NCBI RefSeq assembly: GCF_017812015.1
Contig: NZ_JADQTN010000001.1
Span: 1,528,501-1,592,500 of the forward strand
DNA: 64,000 nt
Direction: 5' to 3'
Origin: Pontixanthobacter sp. CEM42
Lineage (GTDB): Bacteria; Pseudomonadota; Alphaproteobacteria; Sphingomonadales; Sphingomonadaceae
Shown here: piece after piece, positions 34,142 to 42,670 of the stretch
Position numbering within the stretch: position 1 is the first letter of the stretch
Layout of the letters: the number at the start of each line of letters is the position of its first letter
The notes under the pieces: model-generated
The model's database searches: none
The model's input: only the letters and a program-made list of their open reading frames with translations
Told to the model about the DNA's origin: nothing
Program-made: the position numbers and the translations under genes

Positions 34142-35716
34142 ATGGCTTCCGACAATACCCACCCCGTCCTTGTCCCGATCCTTGGCGATCAGCTGACCCG
34201 CGATCTCGCTTCGCTGCGCAGGCGCACGAAGGACGACACCATCATTCTGATGATGGAGGTGTGGGACGAGGCCACTTACGTCAAACATCATAAGCAGAAA
34301 ATCGCTTTGATCTTCTCTGCCATGCGGCACTTCGCAGAGGAGTTGCGCGATGCCGGATGGACGGTTGATTACACGACCCTCACCGATGAGGGCAACGCAC
34401 ACAGCTTCACTGGCGAAGTCGCGCGCGCGGTTGAACGCCACGATCCGCGCGCTATCCATGTGGTTGAAGCAGGCGAATGGCGTGTCCAGCAAGCCATCGA
34501 GGAATGGCCTGACAAATTCGACTGCGATGTCGAAATCCTAAACGACGACCGTTTCATCAGCTCTATCGCTGAGTTCCGCGATTGGGCAGAAAGCCGCAAA
34601 ACTCTGCGGATGGAGAACTTCTATCAGGAGATGCGCAAGAAGACGGGCCTGCTGATGGAAGACGGCAAACCGATCGGCGGCAAATGGAATTACGACAAAG
34701 ACAATCGCGAACCACCGAAGAAAGATATGAACGCACCGGAGCGGCCCAAACCCGAACCGGACGACATCACTCTCGAGGTCATCGCCTTGGTTCAGGAGAA
34801 ATTCGCCGACCATTTCGGCGATCTGGACAATTTTCATTGGCCCGTAACCCGCCAGGAAGCCGAAGAGGCAGCCAGTGCATTCTTCTCCGAACGCTTGCCT
34901 GACTTCGGCACCTATCAGGATGCGATGGTTCATGGGGAAGACGATCTGTTCCACTCGATGCTAAGCACTTCGATCAATATCGGGTTGCTCGATCCGATGG
35001 AGCTCTGCAAACGCGCCCAGCTTGCCTATGAGGATAGCACCGCACCGCTCAATGCGGTTGAGGGCTTTATCCGTCAAATCATTGGCTGGCGCGAATATGT
35101 GCGCGGGTTTTACTGGTATCACATGCCCGATCTGGAAAGTGCCAATGCGCTGAATGCACAGCGCGGCCTGCCCGATTTCTACTGGACCGGCAAAACAGAT
35201 ATGCTTTGCATGGCGGATTGCATCCGTTCGACCAAGGAAAACGCCCATGCACACCATATCCAGCGGTTGATGGTGCTTGGCAATTTTGTCCTGCTGACGG
35301 GGATCAATCCGCGCGAAGTGCAGGACTGGTATCTGGTGGTCTACGCCGATGCTTATGAGTGGGTGGAGCTACCCAATGTCGCGGCGATGATCCTCTATGC
35401 GGATGGCGGAAAGCTGGCGACCAAGCCCTATGCCGCTAGCGGCAATTACATCAACAAGATGTCCGATTACTGCAAGGACTGCGCTTACTCACCATCGAAG
35501 AAAACCGGTGAAGGCGCGTGCCCTTTCAACCCGCTGTATTGGCATTTCATGGACCGCCACCGCGACCGCTTGGAAAGCAACCACCGGATCGGGCGCATCT
35601 ATGCTAATTGGGACCGGATGGATGAGGAAAAGCGACAGGACTACCTAGATAGCGCCGACGCATTTCTGGACACACTAACGCCCGCCGGAAAAAGCTGGGC
35701 GCGTCTCACCGACTAG
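34142..35716 (+). CDS. Iron-sulfur bacterial cryptochrome/photolyase (FeS-BCP, PhrB type)
   Basis: A 524-residue flavoprotein of the deoxyribodipyrimidine photolyase-related family; characterised members are prokaryotic (6-4) photolyases with FAD, a ribolumazine antenna and a 4Fe-4S cluster. It starts 'VLVPILGDQLT' (antenna-domain strand). The C-terminal cluster ligands are present: Cys in 'DMLCMADC', then C-x2-C-x12-C from 'YCKDCAYS' to 'EGACPFN', the exact spacing of PhrB. 'GWREYVRGFYW' and 'HHIQRLMVLGNF' are FAD-cavity segments. The likely function is light-driven repair of UV lesions. No LexA-type GTTC-N7-GTTC box is seen upstream. Confidence 0.93.
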   Translation: MASDNTHPVLVPILGDQLTRDLASLRRRTKDDTIILMMEVWDEATYVKHHKQKIALIFSAMRHFAEELRDAGWTVDYTTLTDEGNAHSFTGEVARAVERHDPRAIHVVEAGEWRVQQAIEEWPDKFDCDVEILNDDRFISSIAEFRDWAESRKTLRMENFYQEMRKKTGLLMEDGKPIGGKWNYDKDNREPPKKDMNAPERPKPEPDDITLEVIALVQEKFADHFGDLDNFHWPVTRQEAEEAASAFFSERLPDFGTYQDAMVHGEDDLFHSMLSTSINIGLLDPMELCKRAQLAYEDSTAPLNAVEGFIRQIIGWREYVRGFYWYHMPDLESANALNAQRGLPDFYWTGKTDMLCMADCIRSTKENAHAHHIQRLMVLGNFVLLTGINPREVQDWYLVVYADAYEWVELPNVAAMILYADGGKLATKPYAASGNYINKMSDYCKDCAYSPSKKTGEGACPFNPLYWHFMDRHRDRLESNHRIGRIYANWDRMDEEKRQDYLDSADAFLDTLTPAGKSWARLTD

Positions 35717-35722
35717 CCAGAC

Positions 35723-36631
35723 CTACTCGCCCACTGCTTCGCGGGCTAAGCGGCGGCGAGTCCACCACGGGGCCATCACATGGCCTCTTTTGCGTGCCTC
35801 CCATAGCATCCACAAGCCGAAGGTTGTCACAATCACCAATGCAATGACCGAGGCTTCGAAGCCGAATGCGCCGCCTGACAATAGGTCGTTCCCGCTTCGC
35901 ACCGAGGCGACCAGTCCGTCGACTTGCATGCCGGAGACGGGCGAGCTCCAGACATACCCCTGAACGACATTCCAACCAGCATGAATACCGATAGCCAACC
36001 ACAAATTGCGCGTCAGCATATAAGCAGCGCCGAGCAATATCCCCGCTTCAATAGCAATCGCAAACGATGAGAACACCGTCGCATTGGGATTGTCTTGGTG
36101 CAAAAAGCCGAAAATCAGCGCCGAAATAGTGAGCGCCGCCCAACTACCGCCAAACTCCTCCAGGAAGCGGAATACGATTCCGCGCAGGAGAACCTCTTCG
36201 ACGAAACCGGCGAACAGGCCCATCTGCAAGAAAATCATGGCGGCGTCGGTCGACCCGCCCCAACCCTCAATCTTGTAGATGCCTAAGACAAAGGCGACAC
36301 CCACCACCATCGTTATCAGCCAACCGCCGGCCAGAAAGCCACCGATTGTATCGCGAAAAGCCCCGGTCAAAGGGAGATCATCGCGTGGTTTCTCACCCAA
36401 ATGCCGCAAGACAAATTTGCTGAGCAGGAAGACGGCAATTACCGCCGCAAATGCACGGATCGCCATATCCGCCGCCGGATTCAACATTTCCGGCACCTGT
36501 TCCAATGCCAAGGAAAGCGGGATCATCACCAGCGCGAAAAGGCCGATACCGACGACCAACGAAACCAGCGGGAAGCCAATGGTTTTGCGCCATGGTCCAA
36601 GCTCGTCGGTGTGTATTTCCGTAAACGCCAT
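35723..36631 (-). CDS. CPBP (CAAX/Abi-type) intramembrane metalloprotease
   Basis: A 302-residue polytopic membrane protein with about eight helices. The three CPBP signatures are present: 'EEVLLRG' (EExxxR) near residue 150, 'FGFLH' (FxxxH) and 'HAGWN' (HxxxN). Relatives cleave prenylated proteins, process bacteriocins or act as membrane scaffolds; the substrate is unknown here. The gene is convergent with the photolyase gene, 6 nt apart, and its start is about 100 bp from the end of the PEP-mutase-like gene on the same strand. Confidence 0.9.
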   Translation of the reverse strand: MAFTEIHTDELGPWRKTIGFPLVSLVVGIGLFALVMIPLSLALEQVPEMLNPAADMAIRAFAAVIAVFLLSKFVLRHLGEKPRDDLPLTGAFRDTIGGFLAGGWLITMVVGVAFVLGIYKIEGWGGSTDAAMIFLQMGLFAGFVEEVLLRGIVFRFLEEFGGSWAALTISALIFGFLHQDNPNATVFSSFAIAIEAGILLGAAYMLTRNLWLAIGIHAGWNVVQGYVWSSPVSGMQVDGLVASVRSGNDLLSGGAFGFEASVIALVIVTTFGLWMLWEARKRGHVMAPWWTRRRLAREAVGE

Positions 36632-36738
36632 GAAATTTCCCGTCTGCGTGTGATTTACATCGGCGGCAAAAAGACTGCTTGCGCGCCCAAGTCAATCCGC
36701 AAACCCATCGCCCGTCCCGCTTTCGAACGGATAGCCCG

Positions 36739-37473
36739 CTATGTCTTATACAGTTTCGCGGCGGCCTCACCCAAATCGGCCATCGCCTTGGCCCATGGCT
36801 GATGACCAAAGCTGATGCGCGCAACGCCCAAGTCTGCCAACGCTGCAATGCTCTCGCACTCATCCGACCATAAGATATTCACCGGTATTGGTGAGGCCTC
36901 GCAAATGGCCCCGATCGTCGCCGCATCGGACAGGAACGGCACAAACAACCCGGCCGCGCCCGCATCGGCATAGGCCGTCGCGCGGTGTTTCGCGTCGGCC
37001 AGCAAAGCGGCATCGACCGTTTTGCCGCGAAACACATCGCAGCGAGCGTTGATAAAAATGCCCGCATTGGCTGCAGCGGCGAAACGGCGTGACGCCTCCT
37101 CAACAGGCAGCGGCTCGTCCGCATTGGGTAGTCGGTCTTCCATATTGATGCCGCTCGCCCCTGCATCGCGGGCCTGAATTACCGATTGCGTGACCTCGTC
37201 GAGCGTCGCACCGTAGCCTGATTCAAGATCGACGCTGACAGGCACGCCTACAGTAGCCGCGATCCGGCTGAGATTGGCCAATACCAAATCAAGCGGCATC
37301 GACTCGCCGTCTGCCAGCCCATGCGCTTCAGCCACGCCATAGCTGCCCGTCGCTATCGCCGGAGCACCGGCTGCCACGACTGCCTTCGCGCTGCCTGCGT
37401 CCCAAATATTATACAGTACCAACGGCTTGCCGGGCACGTGCAATGCGCGAAATTTCTCGACATTGTCGGTCAT
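36739..37473 (-). CDS. Isocitrate lyase/PEP mutase superfamily protein
   Basis: A 244-residue (beta/alpha)8 enzyme. 'VSVDLESGYG' supplies the metal-binding Asp; 'GINMEDRL' and 'INARCDVF' are further superfamily motifs. The catalytic KKCGH/KRCGH loop of isocitrate and methylisocitrate lyases is absent: after 'EDRL' the sequence is 'PNADEPL'. So it is not either lyase; a PEP-mutase/phosphonopyruvate hydrolase-like or unassigned role fits. The ATG at 37471-37473 has GAGGGA 6 nt upstream and overlaps the ada stop as ATGA, so it is the last gene of the DUF1203-ada unit. Confidence 0.88.
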   Translation of the reverse strand: MTDNVEKFRALHVPGKPLVLYNIWDAGSAKAVVAAGAPAIATGSYGVAEAHGLADGESMPLDLVLANLSRIAATVGVPVSVDLESGYGATLDEVTQSVIQARDAGASGINMEDRLPNADEPLPVEEASRRFAAAANAGIFINARCDVFRGKTVDAALLADAKHRATAYADAGAAGLFVPFLSDAATIGAICEASPIPVNILWSDECESIAALADLGVARISFGHQPWAKAMADLGEAAAKLYKT

Positions 37474-38489
37474 GTGCTTTCCCTCTTGAGCAATTCTTCC
37501 TTGATCTCGGTCCCGTAGGCGTAGCCGCCCAGCGATCCATCGGATCGCACGACCCGGTGGCACGGAATGAGCACAGCGACTGTGTTGGCTCCATTCGCCG
37601 AACCCGCTGCACGAACGGCTTTGGGATTGCCTGCAGCCGCCGCGATTTCCGCGTAAGAGCGGGTTTCACCCGGAGGAATTTTGCGCAATTCCTGCCAGAC
37701 GGCTTCCTGAAAAGCGGTACCTTGCACATCAAGCGGGATATGCCGTGCATCGCCGGGCTTTTCGACGGCGGCGATTACCTCTGACAGCAGAGCGCGGAAT
37801 TCTTCACCACCCTCGGCAAGTTCAGCATTTGGAAAACGCCGCTCCAACTCGGCGCGATCTTCACTGAAGGACAAGCGGCACACACCTTTCTCGGTTGCCG
37901 CAACCAACATTGGGCCGAGACTTGTCTTGGTCACAGCGTATGAGATCGTCACCCCGCGCCCGCCGTCGCGCCATGCAGATGCTGTCATACCCAATTTGCC
38001 TTCCATATTATCGTAGAAGCGCGACGGGTTTTCGAAGCCGGCTTCATAAATTGCGTCAGTAACCCGATCTTCGTGCGACAGCGCATCGCGTGCGCGCTCT
38101 TCTCGCAGAGCACGTGCATAGGCTGCTGGCGACAATCCCGTTGACCGTTTGAACACCCGCTGGAAATGCGCGGGAGAGTATCCGACCAATTTGGCAAGAT
38201 CGCCGAGCACAGGTTGCCCTTGACTCGTCTTGATCTCGTCGATTGCGGAGAGGACCGCTGCCTCGTCGCGGGAAACGTCATCGGGCAGGCAGCGCTTGCA
38301 GGCTCTCAATCCCTCGGCACGGGCCTCGGCACCGCTTGCAAAGAACCGGACATTCTTGCGCGCGGGGTGCCGTGCAGCGCATGAAGGCCGACAATAAATG
38401 CCCGTTGAGAAAACACCGGTTACGAATTGTCCATCAAATGCGCGGTCACGGCGCATCACCGCTTCCCAAGCCTGATCATCATTGATCAT
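37470..38489 (-). CDS. ada: Bifunctional Ada: DNA methylphosphotriester and O6-methylguanine methyltransferase, AraC-type regulator
   Basis: A 339-residue protein with the full Ada layout. The N-terminal zinc domain has Cys33, Cys37, Cys64 and Cys67 ('YCRPSC', 'ACKRC'); Cys33 corresponds to the methyl acceptor. An AraC-type helix-turn-helix region follows at about 85-175 ('VGYSPAHFQRVFKRSTG', 'AGFENPSRFYDNM'). The C-terminal suicide methyltransferase has 'IPCHRVVRS' with Cys310. Methylated Ada normally activates the adaptive response to alkylation. Two adjacent ATGs (38490-38492 and 38487-38489) follow GGAGG; the second has the better 5-nt spacing. The start overlaps the end of the DUF1203 gene by 11 nt and the stop overlaps the next gene by 4 nt. 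Confidence 0.95.
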   Translation of the reverse strand: MINDDQAWEAVMRRDRAFDGQFVTGVFSTGIYCRPSCAARHPARKNVRFFASGAEARAEGLRACKRCLPDDVSRDEAAVLSAIDEIKTSQGQPVLGDLAKLVGYSPAHFQRVFKRSTGLSPAAYARALREERARDALSHEDRVTDAIYEAGFENPSRFYDNMEGKLGMTASAWRDGGRGVTISYAVTKTSLGPMLVAATEKGVCRLSFSEDRAELERRFPNAELAEGGEEFRALLSEVIAAVEKPGDARHIPLDVQGTAFQEAVWQELRKIPPGETRSYAEIAAAAGNPKAVRAAGSANGANTVAVLIPCHRVVRSDGSLGGYAYGTEIKEELLKREST

Positions 38490-38964
38490 CATCGCCTCCG
38501 CACCTGTCGATCCGCGCTGCGTAGCATCCATGTGCAGCATTGTGCGCGTGAATATAGCCGACCTGCGGATTATCCAACAGAGCGCGGATTTTCTCGTCAT
38601 GATCTCCGCCCAGTCCGAGCCGCACATCTTTGAGCGTGCCGTCTTCGCCATATCCGCGAAAGGCAATAGGGCGCCCTTCGAATACCGGAGGAATGGCGTC
38701 TACCAGCGCCTCGGATTGGTCGGCATCCTGATTGATGAAAATCGCATAGGCACTGCGATACGGTGTCGCGACATCGTGGCTTACATGATGAAGCAAGATC
38801 AACTCATCGCCCTTTTTCGCATCGGAGAGGCTGACGCGGCAGGGGAAACCCTGGTCGGCATTGGCGGTTACCCGCACGGCACCATGCTCTGCCAATTGTG
38901 CGTCGTCCATCGCAAACATTGGTTCAAATTCGGCGCGATCCAGCGGGGATATTGTGTAGTGCAT
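38479..38964 (-). CDS. DUF1203 family protein
   Basis: A 161-residue soluble protein matching DUF1203: 'PCRVSLSDAKKGDELILLHH' and 'TPYRSAYAIFIN' in the middle and 'HAHNAAHGCYAARIDR' at the end, with conserved His and Cys residues. The family is uncharacterised. The ATG at 38962-38964 lies 7 nt after AGGAG; another ATG at 38970 is too close to it. It is the first gene of the overlapping DUF1203-ada-PEP mutase-like unit, so it may belong to the alkylation response. Confidence 0.82.
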   Translation of the reverse strand: MHYTISPLDRAEFEPMFAMDDAQLAEHGAVRVTANADQGFPCRVSLSDAKKGDELILLHHVSHDVATPYRSAYAIFINQDADQSEALVDAIPPVFEGRPIAFRGYGEDGTLKDVRLGLGGDHDEKIRALLDNPQVGYIHAHNAAHGCYAARIDRCGGDDDQ

Positions 38965-39060
38965 TGTCATTCTCCTGTTCGTTGCAGGATGAATAGGACC
39001 GGCTGATCGACAATACTTCCCGTAGCTTGCTTTCAAAGCATACTGCGATAAGCAGAACCC

Positions 39061-40632
39061 ATGTTCCGTATACTGACAGCCGCTTTCGCGCTCTTTGCAT
39101 TGCTATTGCCGACACAAGCCGGCGCAGACCCTGCCGATGTGAACGCCGCCGCGCGCGGGGTTGTCCGTGTGGTCATCATCGGCACCGACGGGACCGAGGT
39201 GTATCCCGTCAGTCACGGAACCGGCTTTGCGATCACTTCCAATCGGATCATCACCAACGCGCATGTCGTGCGCGAGGCTTTGCAGGATGACACGTTGCGG
39301 ATCGGGATTGTTCCGCCCGAAGGCAACGATTCCGGATTTGCAAAGCCTATCGCCGTCAGCCCAAAGAACGATCTCGCGCTAATCGAGATTGTCGGCGATT
39401 TGCGCCTCCCCGCGCTGACCATATCGGGCAATGGCGGCAGCGATAGCGGTGAAGTGTCGGCGGTCGGATACCCAATGAATGTCGATCGCGCGCAGGGCCT
39501 CGATCTCAACGATATTTTCGACTCGCAACCGCCTGTCAAAAGCCGCGGCTTTATCTCCGGCAGACGCCCTTCACGCCAATTCGATTCGATCCTGCACACT
39601 GCCCCGATTGCACGCGGAAATTCGGGCGGGCCATTGCTCGATGGATGCGGGCGAGTACTGGGCGTGAACAGCTTTGGGGCAGACTCCTCCGGTTCTGATG
39701 CTGAATTCTTCTTCGCAGTATCCAATCGCGAGCTGATCCCGTTCCTCCGTGACAATAATGTGAATGCGCAGATCAACGCCCGCCCGTGCCGCAGCCTCGC
39801 CGATCTCGACGAGGCCGAGCAAGAGCGTATCCGGCGCGAGCAAGCGGCCGCGCGAATCGAGCTGGCACAGCGGACCGAAGCGGACCGCGCCAAGCGTGCG
39901 CGCGTCCAGTTGGAAGCTGAGATGGAAGTCGCTGCAGAACGCGAGAATGCGATGGCCATTGCCTTCCTGCTGATTCTTTTGGGTACTGGCGCCGGGGTTG
40001 TGGCGTGGCAGGCCAAGCAGCGCGGCAAGGAAGAAGACGAGAAGAGGTTGATGATCGGCGGCACCATCGCCGCTATCGCCATCGTAGCCGCGCTGGCACT
40101 GTGGTTCACCCGCCCGGGCATTGATGCCATCGACCGTAAAGTAAACGCCGCGATGGCGGACGAGGATGAGATTGGCGGTGACAATGCGGACGATCCGGCC
40201 GACGGCACGCTTGTTTGCACGCTAGAGGTCGATCGCAGCCGGATCACCGGCACACCGGACGAGGCAATAGAATTCGATTGGGCCGAAGATGGCTGCGTTA
40301 ACGGGCGCACCCAATATGGCTTCTCGGCCGGAACATGGTCACGCGTCTTTGTCCCCAACGAAACCGATGCGGTCGCGATCAACAGCTATGATCCCGGCAG
40401 CAAGAGCTTCCGCACAGACCGTTATCTGCTCAGCCGTACCGCAATGGCTGACGCACGCTCGACACGCAGCAAATATAGCCCACCCAAATGCAGCGCGGAT
40501 GACGCCGCATCGAATCTAGGCGATATGCAAGGCGCAGTGACCGCGCTGCTGCCCGATCAACCGAACGAGCGGTTGGTGTATTCCTGCGCGCCGCGCTCTG
40601 TGAGCGCCGCCGACGACAGCGATGGTGAATAG
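39061..40632 (+). CDS. Membrane-anchored trypsin-like serine protease, tandem copy 1
   Basis: A 523-residue protein with a signal peptide (1-22). The chymotrypsin-fold protease domain covers about 28-232 with an apparent triad His68 ('TNAHVV'), Asp104 ('KNDLALIEI') and Ser188 ('GNSGGPLL'). A charged coiled coil follows (about 248-296), then two membrane helices (about 297-316 and 331-350) that should return the chain to the periplasm. The C-terminal domain of about 140 residues has four Cys ('LVCTLEVDRSRITG', 'DGCVNGRTQYG', 'PPKCSADD', 'YSCAPR') and is not recognised. There is no PDZ domain, unlike DegP/DegS. It is followed 109 bp downstream by a paralogue of the same design. Confidence 0.88.
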   Translation: MFRILTAAFALFALLLPTQAGADPADVNAAARGVVRVVIIGTDGTEVYPVSHGTGFAITSNRIITNAHVVREALQDDTLRIGIVPPEGNDSGFAKPIAVSPKNDLALIEIVGDLRLPALTISGNGGSDSGEVSAVGYPMNVDRAQGLDLNDIFDSQPPVKSRGFISGRRPSRQFDSILHTAPIARGNSGGPLLDGCGRVLGVNSFGADSSGSDAEFFFAVSNRELIPFLRDNNVNAQINARPCRSLADLDEAEQERIRREQAAARIELAQRTEADRAKRARVQLEAEMEVAAERENAMAIAFLLILLGTGAGVVAWQAKQRGKEEDEKRLMIGGTIAAIAIVAALALWFTRPGIDAIDRKVNAAMADEDEIGGDNADDPADGTLVCTLEVDRSRITGTPDEAIEFDWAEDGCVNGRTQYGFSAGTWSRVFVPNETDAVAINSYDPGSKSFRTDRYLLSRTAMADARSTRSKYSPPKCSADDAASNLGDMQGAVTALLPDQPNERLVYSCAPRSVSAADDSDGE

Positions 40633-40741
40633 TATCTGACGTGTAAATCTCGGCAAATACTGGCGAATACTTGAATTACTGGTGACTCCTTCCCCGACTT
40701 GGCGCTAGTCTCGCACCGATCCACAGGACCATGGGGGCAAC

Positions 40742-42274
40742 ATGACCAGATTACTCGCTTGCTTGGCGCTGCTTATTGCAACTCTGCTGCCAGCCGCTGC
40801 CACTGCCGATCAGCGGGATATCGATTCTGCATCGCGCAGCGTTGTCCGGGTCGTTCTGCTCGGCGTATCGGGTGACAATATCCGGTTGCTTGGTCACGGC
40901 AGCGGTTTTGCGGTGGAAGGCGACAAGATTGTCACCAACCACCATGTTATCCGCTATGCGGTCCGCTACAATGATGTCGTTGCGGCGGTAATTCCGTCGG
41001 AAGGCGATGATCCTTCAGTGGTGTCCGTCATTGATTATGACAGTCGCCGCGATCTGGCTCTGCTTGAGATTAAAGGCGAATTGCGTTTGCCGCCGCTGGT
41101 TTTGGTGAGCAACTTTACGTCCGAAGAGGCGGAGGTGACCGCAGTCGGCTATCCTGGTGTGGTTGATCGCGCGCTTGGCAATCGCTCGTCCGACAAAATC
41201 CGTGCCCAGATTCCGATCAAAGGGCGTGGATTCGTATCGCAACAGCGCGATGTTCGCGATGTCTATTCGATCATGCATTCCGCAACCATTGCAGGCGGCA
41301 ATTCGGGCGGTCCGCTGCTGGATAATTGCGGACGTGTGCTGGGGGTCAATTCTTCGAGCACGCTCTCGGGCACCGGCGAAGGCGAGTTCTTCTTCGCAGT
41401 CGCCAATCGCGAAGTGCTGTCATTCCTGCGCAAGAACGACGTGTCTGCCAGTGTTAGCGATCTACCCTGCCGCAGTCTGGCCGAAATAGAAGCCGAAGAG
41501 GCAGAGCGCGAAGCACAGGCCAAGAAACTTGCCGAGGAAGAGCAAGCTGAACGTGAAGAGAAAGCTGAGCAGGAACGCGAACAGATCGAAGCCCAAATTC
41601 AAAGCGACCGCGAGGATGCAATGGCGCTTGCTGCCGTTCTGCTGCTCGTCGCAGCAGGCGGTGGCGCGCTGGCTTGGCAGACCTCCCAGAAAGAGGGCGG
41701 CAAGAAACACGCCTACATCTTCGGAGGAATCGCAGCGGTTGCCGCTATTGGCGCCGCAACTGTCTGGCTGCAAAGACCGGGTCCTGAGGATGTAGACGCC
41801 ATGCTCTTGGAACGGCGCGCCGGCGACGATGATGCCGCGGTCGCAAACTTGATCGACAAATCCGGTCCGATTGCCGGATCGCTAACCTGTGTACTCGATC
41901 TTGAGCGCAGCCGGATCACCGGGTCGCCCGACCGCGACATCGAATTCGACTGGACCGAGCAAGGTTGCGTCAACGGGCGCACGCAATATGGCCGCGACGG
42001 TGCCGAATGGTCGCGGGTCTTTGTACCGAACAGTGACGATGTCGTGTCAGTCAATCGCTTCGATCCTGACACGGGAGAGTATCTGGTCGAACGCTATCTG
42101 ATTGGCCTTGATGCGATGGATGATGCCCGCGCCAAACGCCAAGCATACAAACCGCCGAGCTGCGGTGCGGTCGATGCCGCCACCCGCCTAGGAGACATGC
42201 AAAGCGGCGTGCTTGCGAGCCTGCCGGACAGTCCGAATGACCGACTGTTCTATCAGTGTGAAGTGAAACGCTAA
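40742..42274 (+). CDS. Membrane-anchored trypsin-like serine protease, tandem copy 2
   Basis: A 510-residue paralogue of the preceding gene with the same order of parts and identical triad numbering: His68 ('TNHHVI'), Asp104 ('RRDLALLEI') and Ser188 ('GNSGGPLL'). The coiled coil is more Glu-rich ('EEEQAEREEKAEQERE'). A two-helix membrane hairpin and the same C-terminal Cys domain follow ('LTCVLDLERSRITG', 'QGCVNGRTQYG', 'PPSCGAVD', 'YQCEVK'). GGGG precedes the ATG by 5 nt. The two copies probably act on related envelope substrates, perhaps as a hetero-oligomer. A DUF1304 gene starts 15 nt after it. Confidence 0.88.
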   Translation: MTRLLACLALLIATLLPAAATADQRDIDSASRSVVRVVLLGVSGDNIRLLGHGSGFAVEGDKIVTNHHVIRYAVRYNDVVAAVIPSEGDDPSVVSVIDYDSRRDLALLEIKGELRLPPLVLVSNFTSEEAEVTAVGYPGVVDRALGNRSSDKIRAQIPIKGRGFVSQQRDVRDVYSIMHSATIAGGNSGGPLLDNCGRVLGVNSSSTLSGTGEGEFFFAVANREVLSFLRKNDVSASVSDLPCRSLAEIEAEEAEREAQAKKLAEEEQAEREEKAEQEREQIEAQIQSDREDAMALAAVLLLVAAGGGALAWQTSQKEGGKKHAYIFGGIAAVAAIGAATVWLQRPGPEDVDAMLLERRAGDDDAAVANLIDKSGPIAGSLTCVLDLERSRITGSPDRDIEFDWTEQGCVNGRTQYGRDGAEWSRVFVPNSDDVVSVNRFDPDTGEYLVERYLIGLDAMDDARAKRQAYKPPSCGAVDAATRLGDMQSGVLASLPDSPNDRLFYQCEVKR

Positions 42275-42289
42275 GACCGGAGAATTGGC

Positions 42290-42670
42290 ATGCAGCGCAT
42301 TGGAAACATACTCATCGGGCTGATTGCCGCGCTGCATCTCTACATAGCATGGTTTGAAATGTTCGCATGGACCACACGCGGACCGAAGGTCTTCACGAGC
42401 TTTCCGCCTGAGTTGTTTGAGCCGACCGTAGTCTTGGCCGCGAACCAAGGGCTCTATAATAGCTTCCTCGCAGCAGGTCTGATCTGGTCACTGCTGATCA
42501 AAGACAAAAAATGGCGTTTCAATGTCGCGCTGTGCTTTCTCAGCTTTGTGGCTGTCGCAGGAATATTTGGCGCAGCGACAGCATCGCCGCGCATCCTGAT
42601 AGTTCAAACAGTTCCGGCTGTGATCGCGATGGCCTTCGCGTATTTGGGCTATCGCAAAACGTCTAGCTAG
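42290..42670 (+). CDS. DUF1304 family membrane protein
   Basis: A 126-residue protein with four membrane helices. The DUF1304 signature is clear: 'ALHLYIAWFEMFAWTT' in helix 1 and 'ANQGLYNSFLAAGLIW' in helix 2. The family is uncharacterised. It lies 15 nt after the second protease gene, so the two are probably co-transcribed. Its stop overlaps by 4 nt the stop of the convergent dioxygenase gene. Confidence 0.85.
   Translation: MQRIGNILIGLIAALHLYIAWFEMFAWTTRGPKVFTSFPPELFEPTVVLAANQGLYNSFLAAGLIWSLLIKDKKWRFNVALCFLSFVAVAGIFGAATASPRILIVQTVPAVIAMAFAYLGYRKTSS

Noticed and set aside
37470-38666. Longer Ada start at 38666
   Set aside because: The extra 59 residues run through the DUF1203 gene in another frame. 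GGAGG-preceded ATGs at 38492/38489 are better.
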